Below are positions 27,690 through 36,023 of a stretch of 64,000 nucleotides of DNA, piece by piece. The notes below the pieces were generated by a model, which saw nothing but the letters and a program-made list of their open reading frames with translations, had not been told where the DNA came from and ran no database searches. The position numbers and the translations under genes were made by a program. Positions within the stretch are counted from its first letter, which is position 1; the number at the start of each line of letters is the position of its first letter. Origin of the DNA: Prolixibacteraceae bacterium (GTDB lineage Bacteria > Bacteroidota > Bacteroidia > Bacteroidales > Prolixibacteraceae); NCBI GenBank assembly GCA_019163175.1, contig JAFLKN010000003.1:434001-498000 (forward strand). The letters are read 5' to 3'.

Positions 27690-30600
27690 ATGGCCCTTTT
27701 TCAAAAAACCGTTGAACAGAAATATCTTAAACAGCTTGATACGGAGTTAATCAATGCGAAGTATCTTGAGTTTAAAACGCATTTCGGAAATCCCGAGATT
27801 CAGGAGAATATCAGAAACAGCAAAGAGGAGCAATATCAGGGAGAATTCTTAATCGACTTGTTTGTTAAGATTCTGGGATATATCAAAAATCCAACGCCAA
27901 ACTTTAACCTTACTACTGAGTACAAAAACGTTAAAGACAGCAAAAAAGCTGATGGAGCCATAATTATTAACGATAGCGTTAAAGCGGTTATTGAGTTAAA
28001 GGGAACCAACACTACCGATTTAAGTAAAATTGAAACACAGGCTTTTGGTTACAAAAACAATCAGGCTGGCTGTGTATATGTAGTAACTTCCAACTTCGAA
28101 AAACTTCGTTTCTATATCGACAATGCCATTGAACACATCGAGTTCAACTTGTTTACCTTATCGAAAGCTGATTTTGAAATACTCTTTTTATGTCTTTCGT
28201 TCGAGTCAATTAAAAACGGACTGCCGAAAAAGGTAAAAGAGGAATCGTTAAGTCAGGAAGATGTTATTACCAAGAAATTGTATCAGGATTATTCGCTCTT
28301 TAAACGCGAGTTGCATCAAAATCTGGTTTCCCTCAATCCGCAATACGATTCGCTTACTTTATTCAAGAAATCGCAAAAGTTGCTAGACCGGTTTCTGTTT
28401 CTGTTTTTTGCCGAAGACCGCCATTTGTTGCCGCCAAATTCGGTGCGTTTAATTTTAAACGATTGGAGAGACCTACAGGAACGTGATGTTGAAGTACCAC
28501 TTTACCAACGGTTTAAAAAATACTTCGAATACCTGAACACAGGTTACAAAGGAAAACGGTACGATGTGTTTGCCTACAATGGTGGTTTATTTAAACCCGA
28601 CGAGGTTTTGGATAATATCCTCATCGACGATGAATTGTTATTCAAACACACGTATAAGCTTTCGGAGTACGATTTTGTCAGCGAAATTGATGTGAATATT
28701 CTTGGGCATATTTTTGAAAATTCGCTGAACGAACTCGACGAGATCAATGCGCAATTGACCGGAGAGGAAATTGACAAAACAAAGACCAGACGCAAAAAAG
28801 ACGGAGTATTTTATACCCCGAAATACATTACCAAATACATTGTTGACAATACAGTTGGCAAACTTTGTGCAGACAAAAAAGCCGAAATACAGATCGTTGA
28901 AGAAGAGTATGCCACCGACAAAAGGCGGCAACTGAAAACCAAACAGGCTCTGCTCGACAAGTTGAAAACTTATCAAAACTGGTTGTTGCAGCTTACCATT
29001 TGCGATCCGGCTTGTGGTTCGGGAGCTTTCCTGAATCAGGCGCTCGACTTTTTAATTTCCGAACACCGCTACATCGACGAATTACAAGCCAAACTGCTGG
29101 GCGTTCCGATCATATTTAGCGACATCGAAAAAAGTATTTTGGAAAACAACCTCTTTGGAGTTGATTTGAACGAAGAGAGCGTTGAGATTGCCAAACTTTC
29201 GCTGTGGTTGCGCACCGCACAACCCAACCGCAAGCTGAACGACTTGAACAACAACATTAAATGTGGGAACTCGTTAATCAGCGATCCTGCTGTTGCTGGC
29301 GACAAAGCCTTTGATTGGGAACGTGAATTTCCACAAGTATTTGGACGAAAAGAAATGGAAACGCCATTTACGGAAGTTCCGAAAGACAAAACCCCCGACT
29401 ACCTTAAACTAATCAAAGAGAAATCGCTCGAAGCGCAAGCAAAGGCCGAGCAAGCCTTGGCATTGTCTAAAGAAGCGGCAGACCTCTCGAAGAAAGTTTA
29501 TGAATACGCTGAAAAGCTGGATGCCTTTTCGGAAGATGACTCAATTTATGGGATTAATAAAGGTGGCTTTGATGTGGTAATTGGAAACCCACCGTATGTT
29601 CAGTTGCAAAGTATGGGAGAAATGAGTGAAATACTCCAGAAATGCGGTTACAAAACATTCGATAAAGGAGCTGACTTGTATTGTCTTTTTACCGAACGTG
29701 GATATCAATTGCTAAAGAATGGAGGTATTCAATCTTTCATTATGCCCAACAAATGGATGTTGGTGGCATATGGTAAGCCACTTCGAAAATTTCTTTCGAA
29801 AACAGGTTTGCGTCAGATATTGAACTTCGGTGACATTCAATTCTTCCAAGGAGCAGCAACAATTGTTTGCATTTTCGTTACTCAAAAAAGCGAACCGTCC
29901 GAAAAAGTAAAAGTTTTGTCGCTCAACCAGAAAACCTATTATGGTGATTTCATGACTGAGGTAGAAAGTAATTTATATGACTATTCCACCTCCAAATTTG
30001 GCGAAAGCGAATGGAGCATTCTACCTTATCACGATGCACTGAAGTTGGAGCAGATGAAGCTGAACGGGACTAAATTAAAAGATTTGCCTATTAGCATTAA
30101 CTATGGAATAAAAACGGGGTTTAACGATGCTTTTTTTATTGATGAAGAAACACGCCAAAAGCTAATCGCAGCTGATCCTAAAAGCACAGAAATCATTAAA
30201 CCAATGGTGCGTGGCAGGGATATTTCGCCTTATGAATTAACTGGCTTTGAATATTTGATATACATTCCTTGGCATTTCCCTTTACAAGATGATAAAACAA
30301 TTGGAGGTTGCTCGAAAAAAGCAGAAGATGAATTTGAACGATTTTATCCCGTCCTATACCAACATTTAATGCAATTTAAATCTAAACTCATGTCACGAAA
30401 CAAAGCTGAAACATGTATTCGTTATGAGTGGTATGTTTTACAAAGATGTGCAGCTAATTATTATAATGAATTTGCAAAACCTAAAATTATCTATCCCAAC
30501 ATGACTTCTGTTTTTCCGTTCATGTACGATAAAAGCGGAATGTTAGGAAACGATAAAAGCTTTATACTTACAGCACAAGACGATTCTGTTTCGTTACTAT

Positions 30601-31094
30601 TCTTAACTGCTGTATTAAATTCTTCATTGACAAAACTTTGGATTTGGCATAATTGTCCGGAATTGTTAGGGGGTACACGTGAAATCCGAAAAGTATATTT
30701 CGAGCATTTTCCTGTTCCGCAAGCGAACCAAGAACAGACCGCTACACTGGCGCAATTTGCAACAGAACGAACCCAATTAACAGCAGAACTGCAAGCCCTT
30801 TGTTCGAAATTTACCCGCAACATACGGCGCGAATACAATTTGGAAAAGCTATCAGCAAAACTTGAAAATTGGTATCAAACACCGTTTAATGAGTTTTTAA
30901 AAGAGCTTGAAAAGAGCAAAGCAAAACTCAGCCTGTCGCAAAAAGCCGAATGGGAAGATTATTTCGTTCAGGAATCGAAAAAAGCGTTGGACATTAAACA
31001 CCAAATTGATGCAACTGACAAAGAAATTGACAGGATGGTGTATCAACTCTATGGCCTAACCGAAGATGAAATAGCCATTGTAGAAAATACATAA
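27690..31094 (+). CDS. Type IIG restriction-modification enzyme (Eco57I-like, nuclease-methyltransferase-specificity fusion)
   Basis: A single 1134-residue polypeptide. N-terminal PD-(D/E)XK-type nuclease: Asp88 and Glu102-x-Lys104 (IELKG). Then a helical region, then an N6-adenine methyltransferase domain with motif I DPACGSGAFL near residue 439 and catalytic NPPYVQLQ at 633. The C-terminal third has a TaqI-C-like target-recognition region (INYGIKTGFNDAF, MVRGRDISPYE, KPKIIYPNMTS, LNSSLTKLWIW) and a coiled tail. Such enzymes cut and methylate from one chain, so no separate R or S gene is expected, and none is present. It defends against foreign DNA. The recognition site cannot be read from sequence. 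Confidence 0.92.
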   Translation: MALFQKTVEQKYLKQLDTELINAKYLEFKTHFGNPEIQENIRNSKEEQYQGEFLIDLFVKILGYIKNPTPNFNLTTEYKNVKDSKKADGAIIINDSVKAVIELKGTNTTDLSKIETQAFGYKNNQAGCVYVVTSNFEKLRFYIDNAIEHIEFNLFTLSKADFEILFLCLSFESIKNGLPKKVKEESLSQEDVITKKLYQDYSLFKRELHQNLVSLNPQYDSLTLFKKSQKLLDRFLFLFFAEDRHLLPPNSVRLILNDWRDLQERDVEVPLYQRFKKYFEYLNTGYKGKRYDVFAYNGGLFKPDEVLDNILIDDELLFKHTYKLSEYDFVSEIDVNILGHIFENSLNELDEINAQLTGEEIDKTKTRRKKDGVFYTPKYITKYIVDNTVGKLCADKKAEIQIVEEEYATDKRRQLKTKQALLDKLKTYQNWLLQLTICDPACGSGAFLNQALDFLISEHRYIDELQAKLLGVPIIFSDIEKSILENNLFGVDLNEESVEIAKLSLWLRTAQPNRKLNDLNNNIKCGNSLISDPAVAGDKAFDWEREFPQVFGRKEMETPFTEVPKDKTPDYLKLIKEKSLEAQAKAEQALALSKEAADLSKKVYEYAEKLDAFSEDDSIYGINKGGFDVVIGNPPYVQLQSMGEMSEILQKCGYKTFDKGADLYCLFTERGYQLLKNGGIQSFIMPNKWMLVAYGKPLRKFLSKTGLRQILNFGDIQFFQGAATIVCIFVTQKSEPSEKVKVLSLNQKTYYGDFMTEVESNLYDYSTSKFGESEWSILPYHDALKLEQMKLNGTKLKDLPISINYGIKTGFNDAFFIDEETRQKLIAADPKSTEIIKPMVRGRDISPYELTGFEYLIYIPWHFPLQDDKTIGGCSKKAEDEFERFYPVLYQHLMQFKSKLMSRNKAETCIRYEWYVLQRCAANYYNEFAKPKIIYPNMTSVFPFMYDKSGMLGNDKSFILTAQDDSVSLLFLTAVLNSSLTKLWIWHNCPELLGGTREIRKVYFEHFPVPQANQEQTATLAQFATERTQLTAELQALCSKFTRNIRREYNLEKLSAKLENWYQTPFNEFLKELEKSKAKLSLSQKAEWEDYFVQESKKALDIKHQIDATDKEIDRMVYQLYGLTEDEIAIVENT

Positions 31095-31235
31095 ATCGGT
31101 TAGTCAGGAATTGAAAATCGGCGAAGCTAAATTGCCCACAATATGCTTCCGGGAGTTGCTTCCTACGTTCTATCGCATTTAAAAATATTGAGCGTGATGC
31201 TCTACAGATAATATTAACAATCTAAGTATGAAATC

Positions 31236-31610
31236 ATGAAAAAGCAATCGCATCCAAATTTTATGAAATCTTCCAACCTTTTATTTGTGACAGTTATTCT
31301 CGTGTTGATTGGTGTGTTTTTAGGGAAAGTTGTTCTATCAGCTGACAAAAACAGCATTTATATTGAAATGATGAATATTATTCTAATCGGCGGACTCGGG
31401 TTACTTGTTAGGCAGGGCTATAAATGGGTGAAATATCTGCCTTTAACATTGTCAATCCTTTATTTGATAGAAGCGGCCGCTGTAGTATTAAATTCTCCAA
31501 CGATTCAGATTTCTCAAGTTTTATTTTTCGCCCAAATAGTTCTTGTCATTTGGTCAACTGTGTTGTTATTTAGGATTCCAAAGGAGACTGCAAATTTGTC
31601 AATCGTTTGA
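31236..31610 (+). CDS. Small four-helix membrane protein
   Basis: A 124-residue protein with four predicted transmembrane helices (LLFVTVILVLIGVFLGKVVL, MMNIILIGGLGLLVRQGY, YLPLTLSILYLIEAAAVVL, VLFFAQIVLVIWSTVLLF) and a short basic N-terminus. I do not recognise the family. It lies 45 nt before another small membrane protein gene in the same direction, so the two may be co-expressed. Confidence 0.55.
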   Translation: MKKQSHPNFMKSSNLLFVTVILVLIGVFLGKVVLSADKNSIYIEMMNIILIGGLGLLVRQGYKWVKYLPLTLSILYLIEAAAVVLNSPTIQISQVLFFAQIVLVIWSTVLLFRIPKETANLSIV

Positions 31611-31655
31611 ATGTGCACAGCAATTCGATAAATTAAGAACAAAATATTGGCAGAG

Positions 31656-31865
31656 ATGAAAAAATTTAGAATCGGACTGATTGTCGTTGCAGTTATTGTT
31701 GTTATTGGAGAATTTATAATAATAGATTACAGCAATTTGACATGGTCCAAAAATCTGGGTTCATATCTTGTAATAATAGGAATGATATGTACAATTGCCA
31801 GCTTAATTTTATCAATTAAACACGACAAGAAACAACAAGCAAACTTGACAGACAAGCGGATTTAA
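31656..31865 (+). CDS. Small two-helix membrane protein
   Basis: A 69-residue protein starting at the ATG at 31656 (upstream in-frame TTG at 31647 is less likely). Two transmembrane helices (IGLIVVAVIVVIGEFIII and LVIIGMICTIASLILSI) and a basic, Lys/Gln-rich tail. No family recognised. It is the second of two small membrane genes after the restriction-modification gene. Confidence 0.5.
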   Translation: MKKFRIGLIVVAVIVVIGEFIIIDYSNLTWSKNLGSYLVIIGMICTIASLILSIKHDKKQQANLTDKRI

Positions 31866-32198
31866 AGCAGCGGTGGTTTTCGGAGGGCGTCTTTCCTTAA
31901 AGGCGTTAAAGAAAATCGCCCGCAATCTGAACCGGTGCGGACCATTCTATGTTAGTTGTAATTGTACTGCGATACTTACCGACTAATCCTAAAGTATTAA
32001 GTAATGAGAATTAAATAATGTTGTATTTCAAATTCACAGTTTTATTGACTCACCCCACGCTCGCAGTGCTCGCTTTGCCCCTCTCTACAAGTAGAGAGGG
32101 GGGACGTCCGCCAGCGGACGTGGGGTGAGTCAAGGATAAAATACGACAATAAATTGTTTCACTTACTTCGTATTAAATTTAACTACTAAAAAAATAAT
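31866..32198. other. Intergenic stretch containing a palindromic element
   Basis: No gene seen. 31880-31970 has a fragment with AAAGGCG and CCCGCAATC reminiscent of decayed gap sequences; the main feature is the palindrome at 32045-32133. An AT-rich leader precedes the VOC gene. Confidence 0.5.
32045..32133. repeat. MITE-like palindrome with TTGACTCACCCCACG ends
   Basis: An 89-bp element with perfect 15-bp terminal inverted repeats (32045-32059 and 32119-32133). Inside are an 11-bp hairpin CCCCTCTCTAC/GTAGAGAGGGG and GTCCGC-CA-GCGGAC. Same family as 22959-23068. Confidence 0.8.
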
Positions 32199-32636
32199 AT
32201 GGCACAGATTAATCCTCACATTAACTTCAACGGAAATGCCGAAGAAGCTTTTACATTTTACAAATCAGTTTTTGGCGGAGAGTTCGCAAAAATTATCCGT
32301 TTCAAAGAGTTTTCAAGTCCGGAATTTCCGGTATCGGAGCAGGAGGAAAATAAAATAATGCACATTGCTTTACCTATTGGAAAAAACGTTTTAATGGCCA
32401 ATGATGTTCCGGAAATTATGGGACGGACAAATGAAAACGAAAACAGAAGTAAAATTTCAATAAGCGCGGAAAGCAAAGAAGAAGCAGAGAAATTGTTTAA
32501 TGGACTTTCGGTAGGTGGTCAAATTGAAATGCCGCTTGAGGAAAGCCCTTGGGGTACTTATTTTGCTATGTTTAGAGACAAATATGGTATTGAATGGATG
32601 GTGGATTTTGATCCAAATAATACCGTACAAATTTAA
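32199..32636 (+). CDS. VOC-superfamily protein (PhnB-like)
   Basis: A 145-residue protein of the vicinal-oxygen-chelate superfamily, PhnB/3-demethylubiquinone-methyltransferase-like subgroup: INFNGNAEEAFTFYKSVFGG at the start, IMHIALPIGKNVLMANDVP in the middle, and WGTYFAMFRDKYGIEWMVDF near the end. The paired beta-alpha-beta-beta-beta units are visible. Members bind metals or small molecules, but the specific activity is usually unknown. It stands alone between repeats. Confidence 0.85.
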   Translation: MAQINPHINFNGNAEEAFTFYKSVFGGEFAKIIRFKEFSSPEFPVSEQEENKIMHIALPIGKNVLMANDVPEIMGRTNENENRSKISISAESKEEAEKLFNGLSVGGQIEMPLEESPWGTYFAMFRDKYGIEWMVDFDPNNTVQI

Positions 32637-32647
32637 CCGTAGAAAAA

Positions 32648-32672
32648 CAACGAACCGCTAACTTCAGTAGGC
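32648..32672 (+). repeat. Shared post-gene motif, copy D
   Basis: CAACGAACCGCTAACTTCAG followed by TAGGCC, 11 nt after the stop of the VOC gene. The rest of the 312-nt gap to 32948 contains no gene; a CCAGCTGGCGG palindrome lies near 32900. Confidence 0.55.
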
Positions 32673-32948
32673 CAAAATTGGCTATTCGGTGATTAAATAA
32701 AGTTTTGTGCATTGCTGGCAGTGAAGTACTTCGAAATCGGAACCTTCGGGCATACGCAAATCGTTGCATTAACCATAGGTTTGACATTAAACGTATTTTA
32801 AACGATTCATATAGATTCGATTCTCCGAATTTCAAAACACGTATAAGATGAAACGAGCCACGAGTAAAATTTTCACACACACAAGGATGATCCGCCAGCT
32901 GGCGGATGGCGGGTTCTATATGGCAATTAAAAAACAAATTATATACGA

Positions 32949-33434
32949 ATGAAAAAAACGATTCTGATTGCAGTGGTTTGCATGATTTCCGCAAACTTAT
33001 TTTCGCAGACGTATAAACTCGAAACTGTATTTACTGACAAATTTCCAGAAACATATCTGTCGCATTGGAAAGTTCTTGAAAGCACAAATATGAATCAAGT
33101 TGACACATTTTCGTTGTGGGGCTACCAGCGTTATTTTGATGACTGGGTTGATGGAGTCTATGAAATTGAATATTACAAAGGAAATGCAAAAGAGACATAC
33201 CTGTTTTTAAATCAGCTTATCGGGTTTTCTGAAAAATACAAGGAGGAGGACAAGGTATTAACGTACATTTCTGGCGTTCAGGTGAAAATATTTAAACAGC
33301 TTGGCTTTAAATTTACCCTTGTGTATGACAAAGATCGAAAGGTTAGCTGTAAGATAAACCAAAAACAATGGACAGAGATGCTTGCTAAATTTGTGTTGTA
33401 TTGTGAGCAGCAGAAGATAGTTTACACCGAATAA
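32949..33434 (+). CDS. Exported protein of unknown function
   Basis: A 161-residue protein with a signal peptide (cleavage near LFSQ, residue 20). The mature part is mixed alpha/beta (WGYQRYFDDWVDGVYEIEYY, then ETYLFLNQLIGFSEKY) and contains one cysteine. No family recognised. It is the last single-gene unit before the 33.5-kb palindromic element. Confidence 0.6.
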   Translation: MKKTILIAVVCMISANLFSQTYKLETVFTDKFPETYLSHWKVLESTNMNQVDTFSLWGYQRYFDDWVDGVYEIEYYKGNAKETYLFLNQLIGFSEKYKEEDKVLTYISGVQVKIFKQLGFKFTLVYDKDRKVSCKINQKQWTEMLAKFVLYCEQQKIVYTE

Positions 33435-33449
33435 ATAGAAAATAGTCTA

Positions 33450-33590
33450 AGAAACTGTTTAAAATTTGAAAATGTACAAAAAAATCAAAAATTTACCCCG
33501 ACCCTGAAGGGTGATTTTTGATTTTTCGGGCTCCCTTCAGGGTTTGGGGTAAACCGAAAAATCAAAAAACATGAAACTTAAACAGTTTCT
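33450..33590. mobile_element. 141-bp palindromic MITE-like element
   Basis: Terminal inverted repeats AGAAACTGTTTAA (33450-33462) and TTAAACAGTTTCT (33578-33590) are exact. Inside, AAAATCAAAAA-like tracts flank a 20-bp inverted pair, TTTACCCC-GA-CCCTGAAGGG (33492-33511) and its near complement (33533-33553). No transposase is encoded and no flanking target duplication is obvious. A one-mismatch copy of the right end is present at 41691-41703. Confidence 0.75.
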
Positions 33591-33690
33591 AAATTGCACA
33601 TGCCATTTTGGAAAGTTATTACACGGAAAACACCGAACGCATAACATTAGCGACCCGGCAAGTGAGGCCGCCAGAACTAAGAATTCGTAT

Positions 33691-34497
33691 ATGCTAAAGT
33701 TAAATGTTCAACATTTTAAGAAGACTGCAATTCAATACGAAACAATTGTTTTGCAGATTTTGAGTATCTATTTTGATGCTCATAAATTTGTGCGCAACAA
33801 CAGCCTTAGAAAATATTTACTGGTTTCGGGCATTGCATTTTTATTGCTGTTTACAATTACCATCAAGGCCATTTTGTATGGGGTAAATTATTTAGAATAT
33901 CCCGTTACCACAGAGTTGCTGCCTATTCTCCAAAAATTCTTAACACTAAGTCCTGCTGATATCAGTAAAGGAATTCAAGCTACATTTTGGCTGATTACAA
34001 AAGCTATTGAAGCGAATAAAGATGCCATATTTAGTACCGTTTTTTTAATTATCGGCACACCATTCTTCTCGTTTATAAGTTCCAAAACCGAAGAAATACT
34101 TTCAGGAACTACCTATAATTTCAGTTGGACTATTTTTTTAAAAGAAATAAAAAGGGGGATAAGTATTTCGGTCAGAAATTCCGTAAAACAATTTGGGTTA
34201 ATCCTCCTGATAACCTTGTTCGCATTGATTCCTTTGGTAGATATCGTTGCACCATTAATCACCTTTAACGTGCAGGCGTATTACAATGGAATTTTACTGA
34301 CAGACTATACGCTGGAAAGGCAGGGATTTACTGTAAAAGAAAGCGAAGACTTTTACTCGTCACATAAACCGGAAATGTTTGCCATTGGCTTAGGATTTAT
34401 GTTTCTTTTATTGATACCGGTAATCGGTTGGTTTATAGCCCCAACATATGGTTTGGTAGCATCTTATCTGCAATTTCAAAAGAATAAAATCAGCTAG
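33691..34497 (+). CDS. EI24/CysZ-like membrane protein
   Basis: A 268-residue membrane protein starting at the ATG at 33691; the frame extends upstream to 33571, but that part lies in the right end of the palindromic element and is not protein-like. Several transmembrane helices are seen, and the family signature is in the C-terminal half: YNGILLTDYTLERQGF followed by an ESEDFYSSHKPEMFAIGLGF helix and LIPVIGWFIAPTYGLVASYL. EI24-domain proteins include the sulfate permease CysZ; the substrate here is not known. Confidence 0.8.
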   Translation: MLKLNVQHFKKTAIQYETIVLQILSIYFDAHKFVRNNSLRKYLLVSGIAFLLLFTITIKAILYGVNYLEYPVTTELLPILQKFLTLSPADISKGIQATFWLITKAIEANKDAIFSTVFLIIGTPFFSFISSKTEEILSGTTYNFSWTIFLKEIKRGISISVRNSVKQFGLILLITLFALIPLVDIVAPLITFNVQAYYNGILLTDYTLERQGFTVKESEDFYSSHKPEMFAIGLGFMFLLLIPVIGWFIAPTYGLVASYLQFQKNKIS

Positions 34498-34508
34498 AGC
34501 TTTGATGC

Positions 34509-35030
34509 AGATTTTGCGTTTAAACGAGAAAAAGAGTTTCGGCTAAAGCCAATATATTTGTTGATGTGTGAGGCATGTCCACCAGCTAAAGCTGGAGGGA
34601 ATTGATGGTGCGTTGAATAAATATAAACAATCATCGATGCGATTCACTAGGAATGGGTTTCAACCCATTCTGGTTTTAACCCATTCGCACAAATGACGAT
34701 AAAAACAACAATCGGCTTTAGCCAAAAGAATTTGAGCAAATTTTGAGTTTAAACGAATTAAATGTTTTCGGCTAAAGCCAATATATTTTGTATGTTAGGC
34801 ATGTCCTCCAGCTGAAGCTGGCGGGAATTGATAGCGCGTTGAATGAGATAAATTGATTTTTGAAACGAATCATTAGGAATGGGTTTTAACCCATTCTGGC
34901 GGGAATTGATGGAGCATTGAATAAACATGTACGATTTTCGATGCGAATCATTAGGAATGGGTTTTAACCCATTCTGGTTTTAACCCATTCGCATAAATGA
35001 TAATAAAAATAACAATCGGCTTTAGCCAAA
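34509..35030. repeat. REP-like repeat cluster upstream of the HUH transposase (two composite units)
   Basis: Two composite units (about 34509-34727 and 34739-35030). Each starts with GTTTAAACGA and GGCTAAAGCC (34541, 34770), continues with CCAGCTAAAGCTGG-type hairpins (34582, 34808) and GAATGGGTTTTAACCCATTC-type hairpins (34651, 34877, 34955), and closes with GGCTTTAGCC (34714, 35018). The second unit ends directly at the Shine-Dalgarno AAGGAGG of the transposase gene. Confidence 0.88.
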
Positions 35031-35045
35031 AAAAAGGAGGCGAAT

Positions 35046-35486
35046 ATGTCGTTTATAAAAGTATATATTCATTTCGTTTGGAGTACAAAAGACTGGATTC
35101 CGTATCTTGACAGTCCGGAATTAAGAAAAGAAGTATGGAAGCATATTAGCCAAAATGCTAAAGAAAAAAACATCTTTATTGATTTCGTCAATGGTTATTC
35201 GAACCATTGTCATTGCCTGGTTTCATTGGGAGGAGATCAAACCCTTCAAAAAATTATGCAATTAATTAAAGGCGAATCATCGCATTGGATAAATAAAAAT
35301 GAACTGGTAAAAGGAAAGTTTGAATGGCAAGATGAGTTCTTTGCGGTGTCGGTTTCGGAATCGATGATTGTAAAGGTTCGAAATTATATCAGGAATCAAG
35401 AGAAACATCACGCACTTCAAACATTTCAGGAAGAATATGATGGGTTTATTTATAAATATGGGTTTCAAAAATACAAAGACAAATGA
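35046..35486 (+). CDS. IS200/REP-associated tyrosine transposase (HUH, Y1)
   Basis: A 146-residue single-domain Y1 transposase of the IS200-like family. HUH metal motif His54-Cys-His56 (SNHCHCLVSL), catalytic tyrosine Tyr114 in VRNYIRNQEKHH, and the conserved WQDEFFAVSVSES segment. It starts with IKVYIHFVWSTK, as usual for the family. Strong RBS AAAGGAGG lies 9 nt before the ATG. Both sides are REP-like hairpins rather than the short subterminal hairpins of a normal IS, and the stop codon TGA abuts the next unit. This fits a REP-associated tyrosine transposase (RAYT) acting on single-stranded hairpins. Confidence 0.9.
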   Translation: MSFIKVYIHFVWSTKDWIPYLDSPELRKEVWKHISQNAKEKNIFIDFVNGYSNHCHCLVSLGGDQTLQKIMQLIKGESSHWINKNELVKGKFEWQDEFFAVSVSESMIVKVRNYIRNQEKHHALQTFQEEYDGFIYKYGFQKYKDK

Positions 35487-35640
35487 TTCGGCTAAAGCCA
35501 TTTTGTTTGTTAGTATGGTATGTCCACCAGCTAAAGCTGGCGGGAATTGATGGCACATTAAATAAACATGTACGATTTTCGATGCAATTCACTAGGAATG
35601 GGCTTTAACCCATTCTGGTTTTAACCCATTCAATTGATAG
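35487..35640. repeat. REP-like unit downstream of the transposase
   Basis: GGCTAAAGCC (35490), CCAGCTAAAGCTGG (35527) and GAATGGGCTTTAACCCATTC (35596) occur in the same order and orientation as upstream; the closing GGCTTTAGCC is absent. Confidence 0.88.
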
Positions 35641-35738
35641 CGCGTTGAAAAAATATAAACGATCATCGAAACGTTTAACCTATTTTAATTGTAATCATTA
35701 AACAGACGACACCATTAATACCAGCATAAAAATTCAAT

Positions 35739-35918
35739 ATGACAGAAAATAAAAATAAGAACTCAGGAAATGGTATTGGAATTGGGGCTGCACTGGGAGT
35801 TGCATTCGGAGCTGCCTATGGAATTTCATCGGGAAATACTTCTTTGAACATTGCATTAGGTTTAGCCATTGGCGTTGCCATTGGAGCAATTTTTGACCTT
35901 GCAAAAAACAGAAAATAG
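35739..35918 (+). CDS. Small glycine-zipper membrane protein (59 aa)
   Basis: A 59-residue protein starting at ATG 35739. A polar Asn/Lys-rich N-terminus is followed by two glycine-zipper hydrophobic helices (GIGIGAALGVAFGAAYGI and LNIALGLAIGVAIGAIF) and a basic tail. Regular GxxxG spacing suggests helix packing in a membrane oligomer. It sits between two REP-like blocks. Similar short glycine-zipper proteins are widespread but without assigned function. Confidence 0.6.
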   Translation: MTENKNKNSGNGIGIGAALGVAFGAAYGISSGNTSLNIALGLAIGVAIGAIFDLAKNRK

Positions 35919-35929
35919 ATTCTCCTATC

Positions 35930-36023
35930 CTCCAAAGAATTGATGGAGCATTGTATGAGATTAAACAAATCAATAGGAATGAGTTTCAACCCATTCTGTT
36001 AAAACCCCGAATGGGGTTTTAAC
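35930..36023. repeat. Partial REP-like unit and GTTAAAACCCC hairpin
   Basis: GAATGAGTTTCAACCCATTC (35977-35996) is a fifth copy of the family hairpin, followed by a perfect 11-bp stem GTTAAAACCCC-GAAT-GGGGTTTTAAC (35998-36023) that could also act as a terminator. Confidence 0.75.

Noticed and set aside
24802..32948. Calling the gaps true integron attC sites
   Set aside because: The shared motif lacks a proper RYYYAAC/GTTRRRY pair in each copy and there is no integron integrase, so only a cassette-like repeat is reported.
33571..33690. N-terminal extension of the EI24 protein to ATG 33571
   Set aside because: The extra 40 residues derive partly from the palindromic element and are not protein-like; the ATG at 33691 precedes the conserved part.
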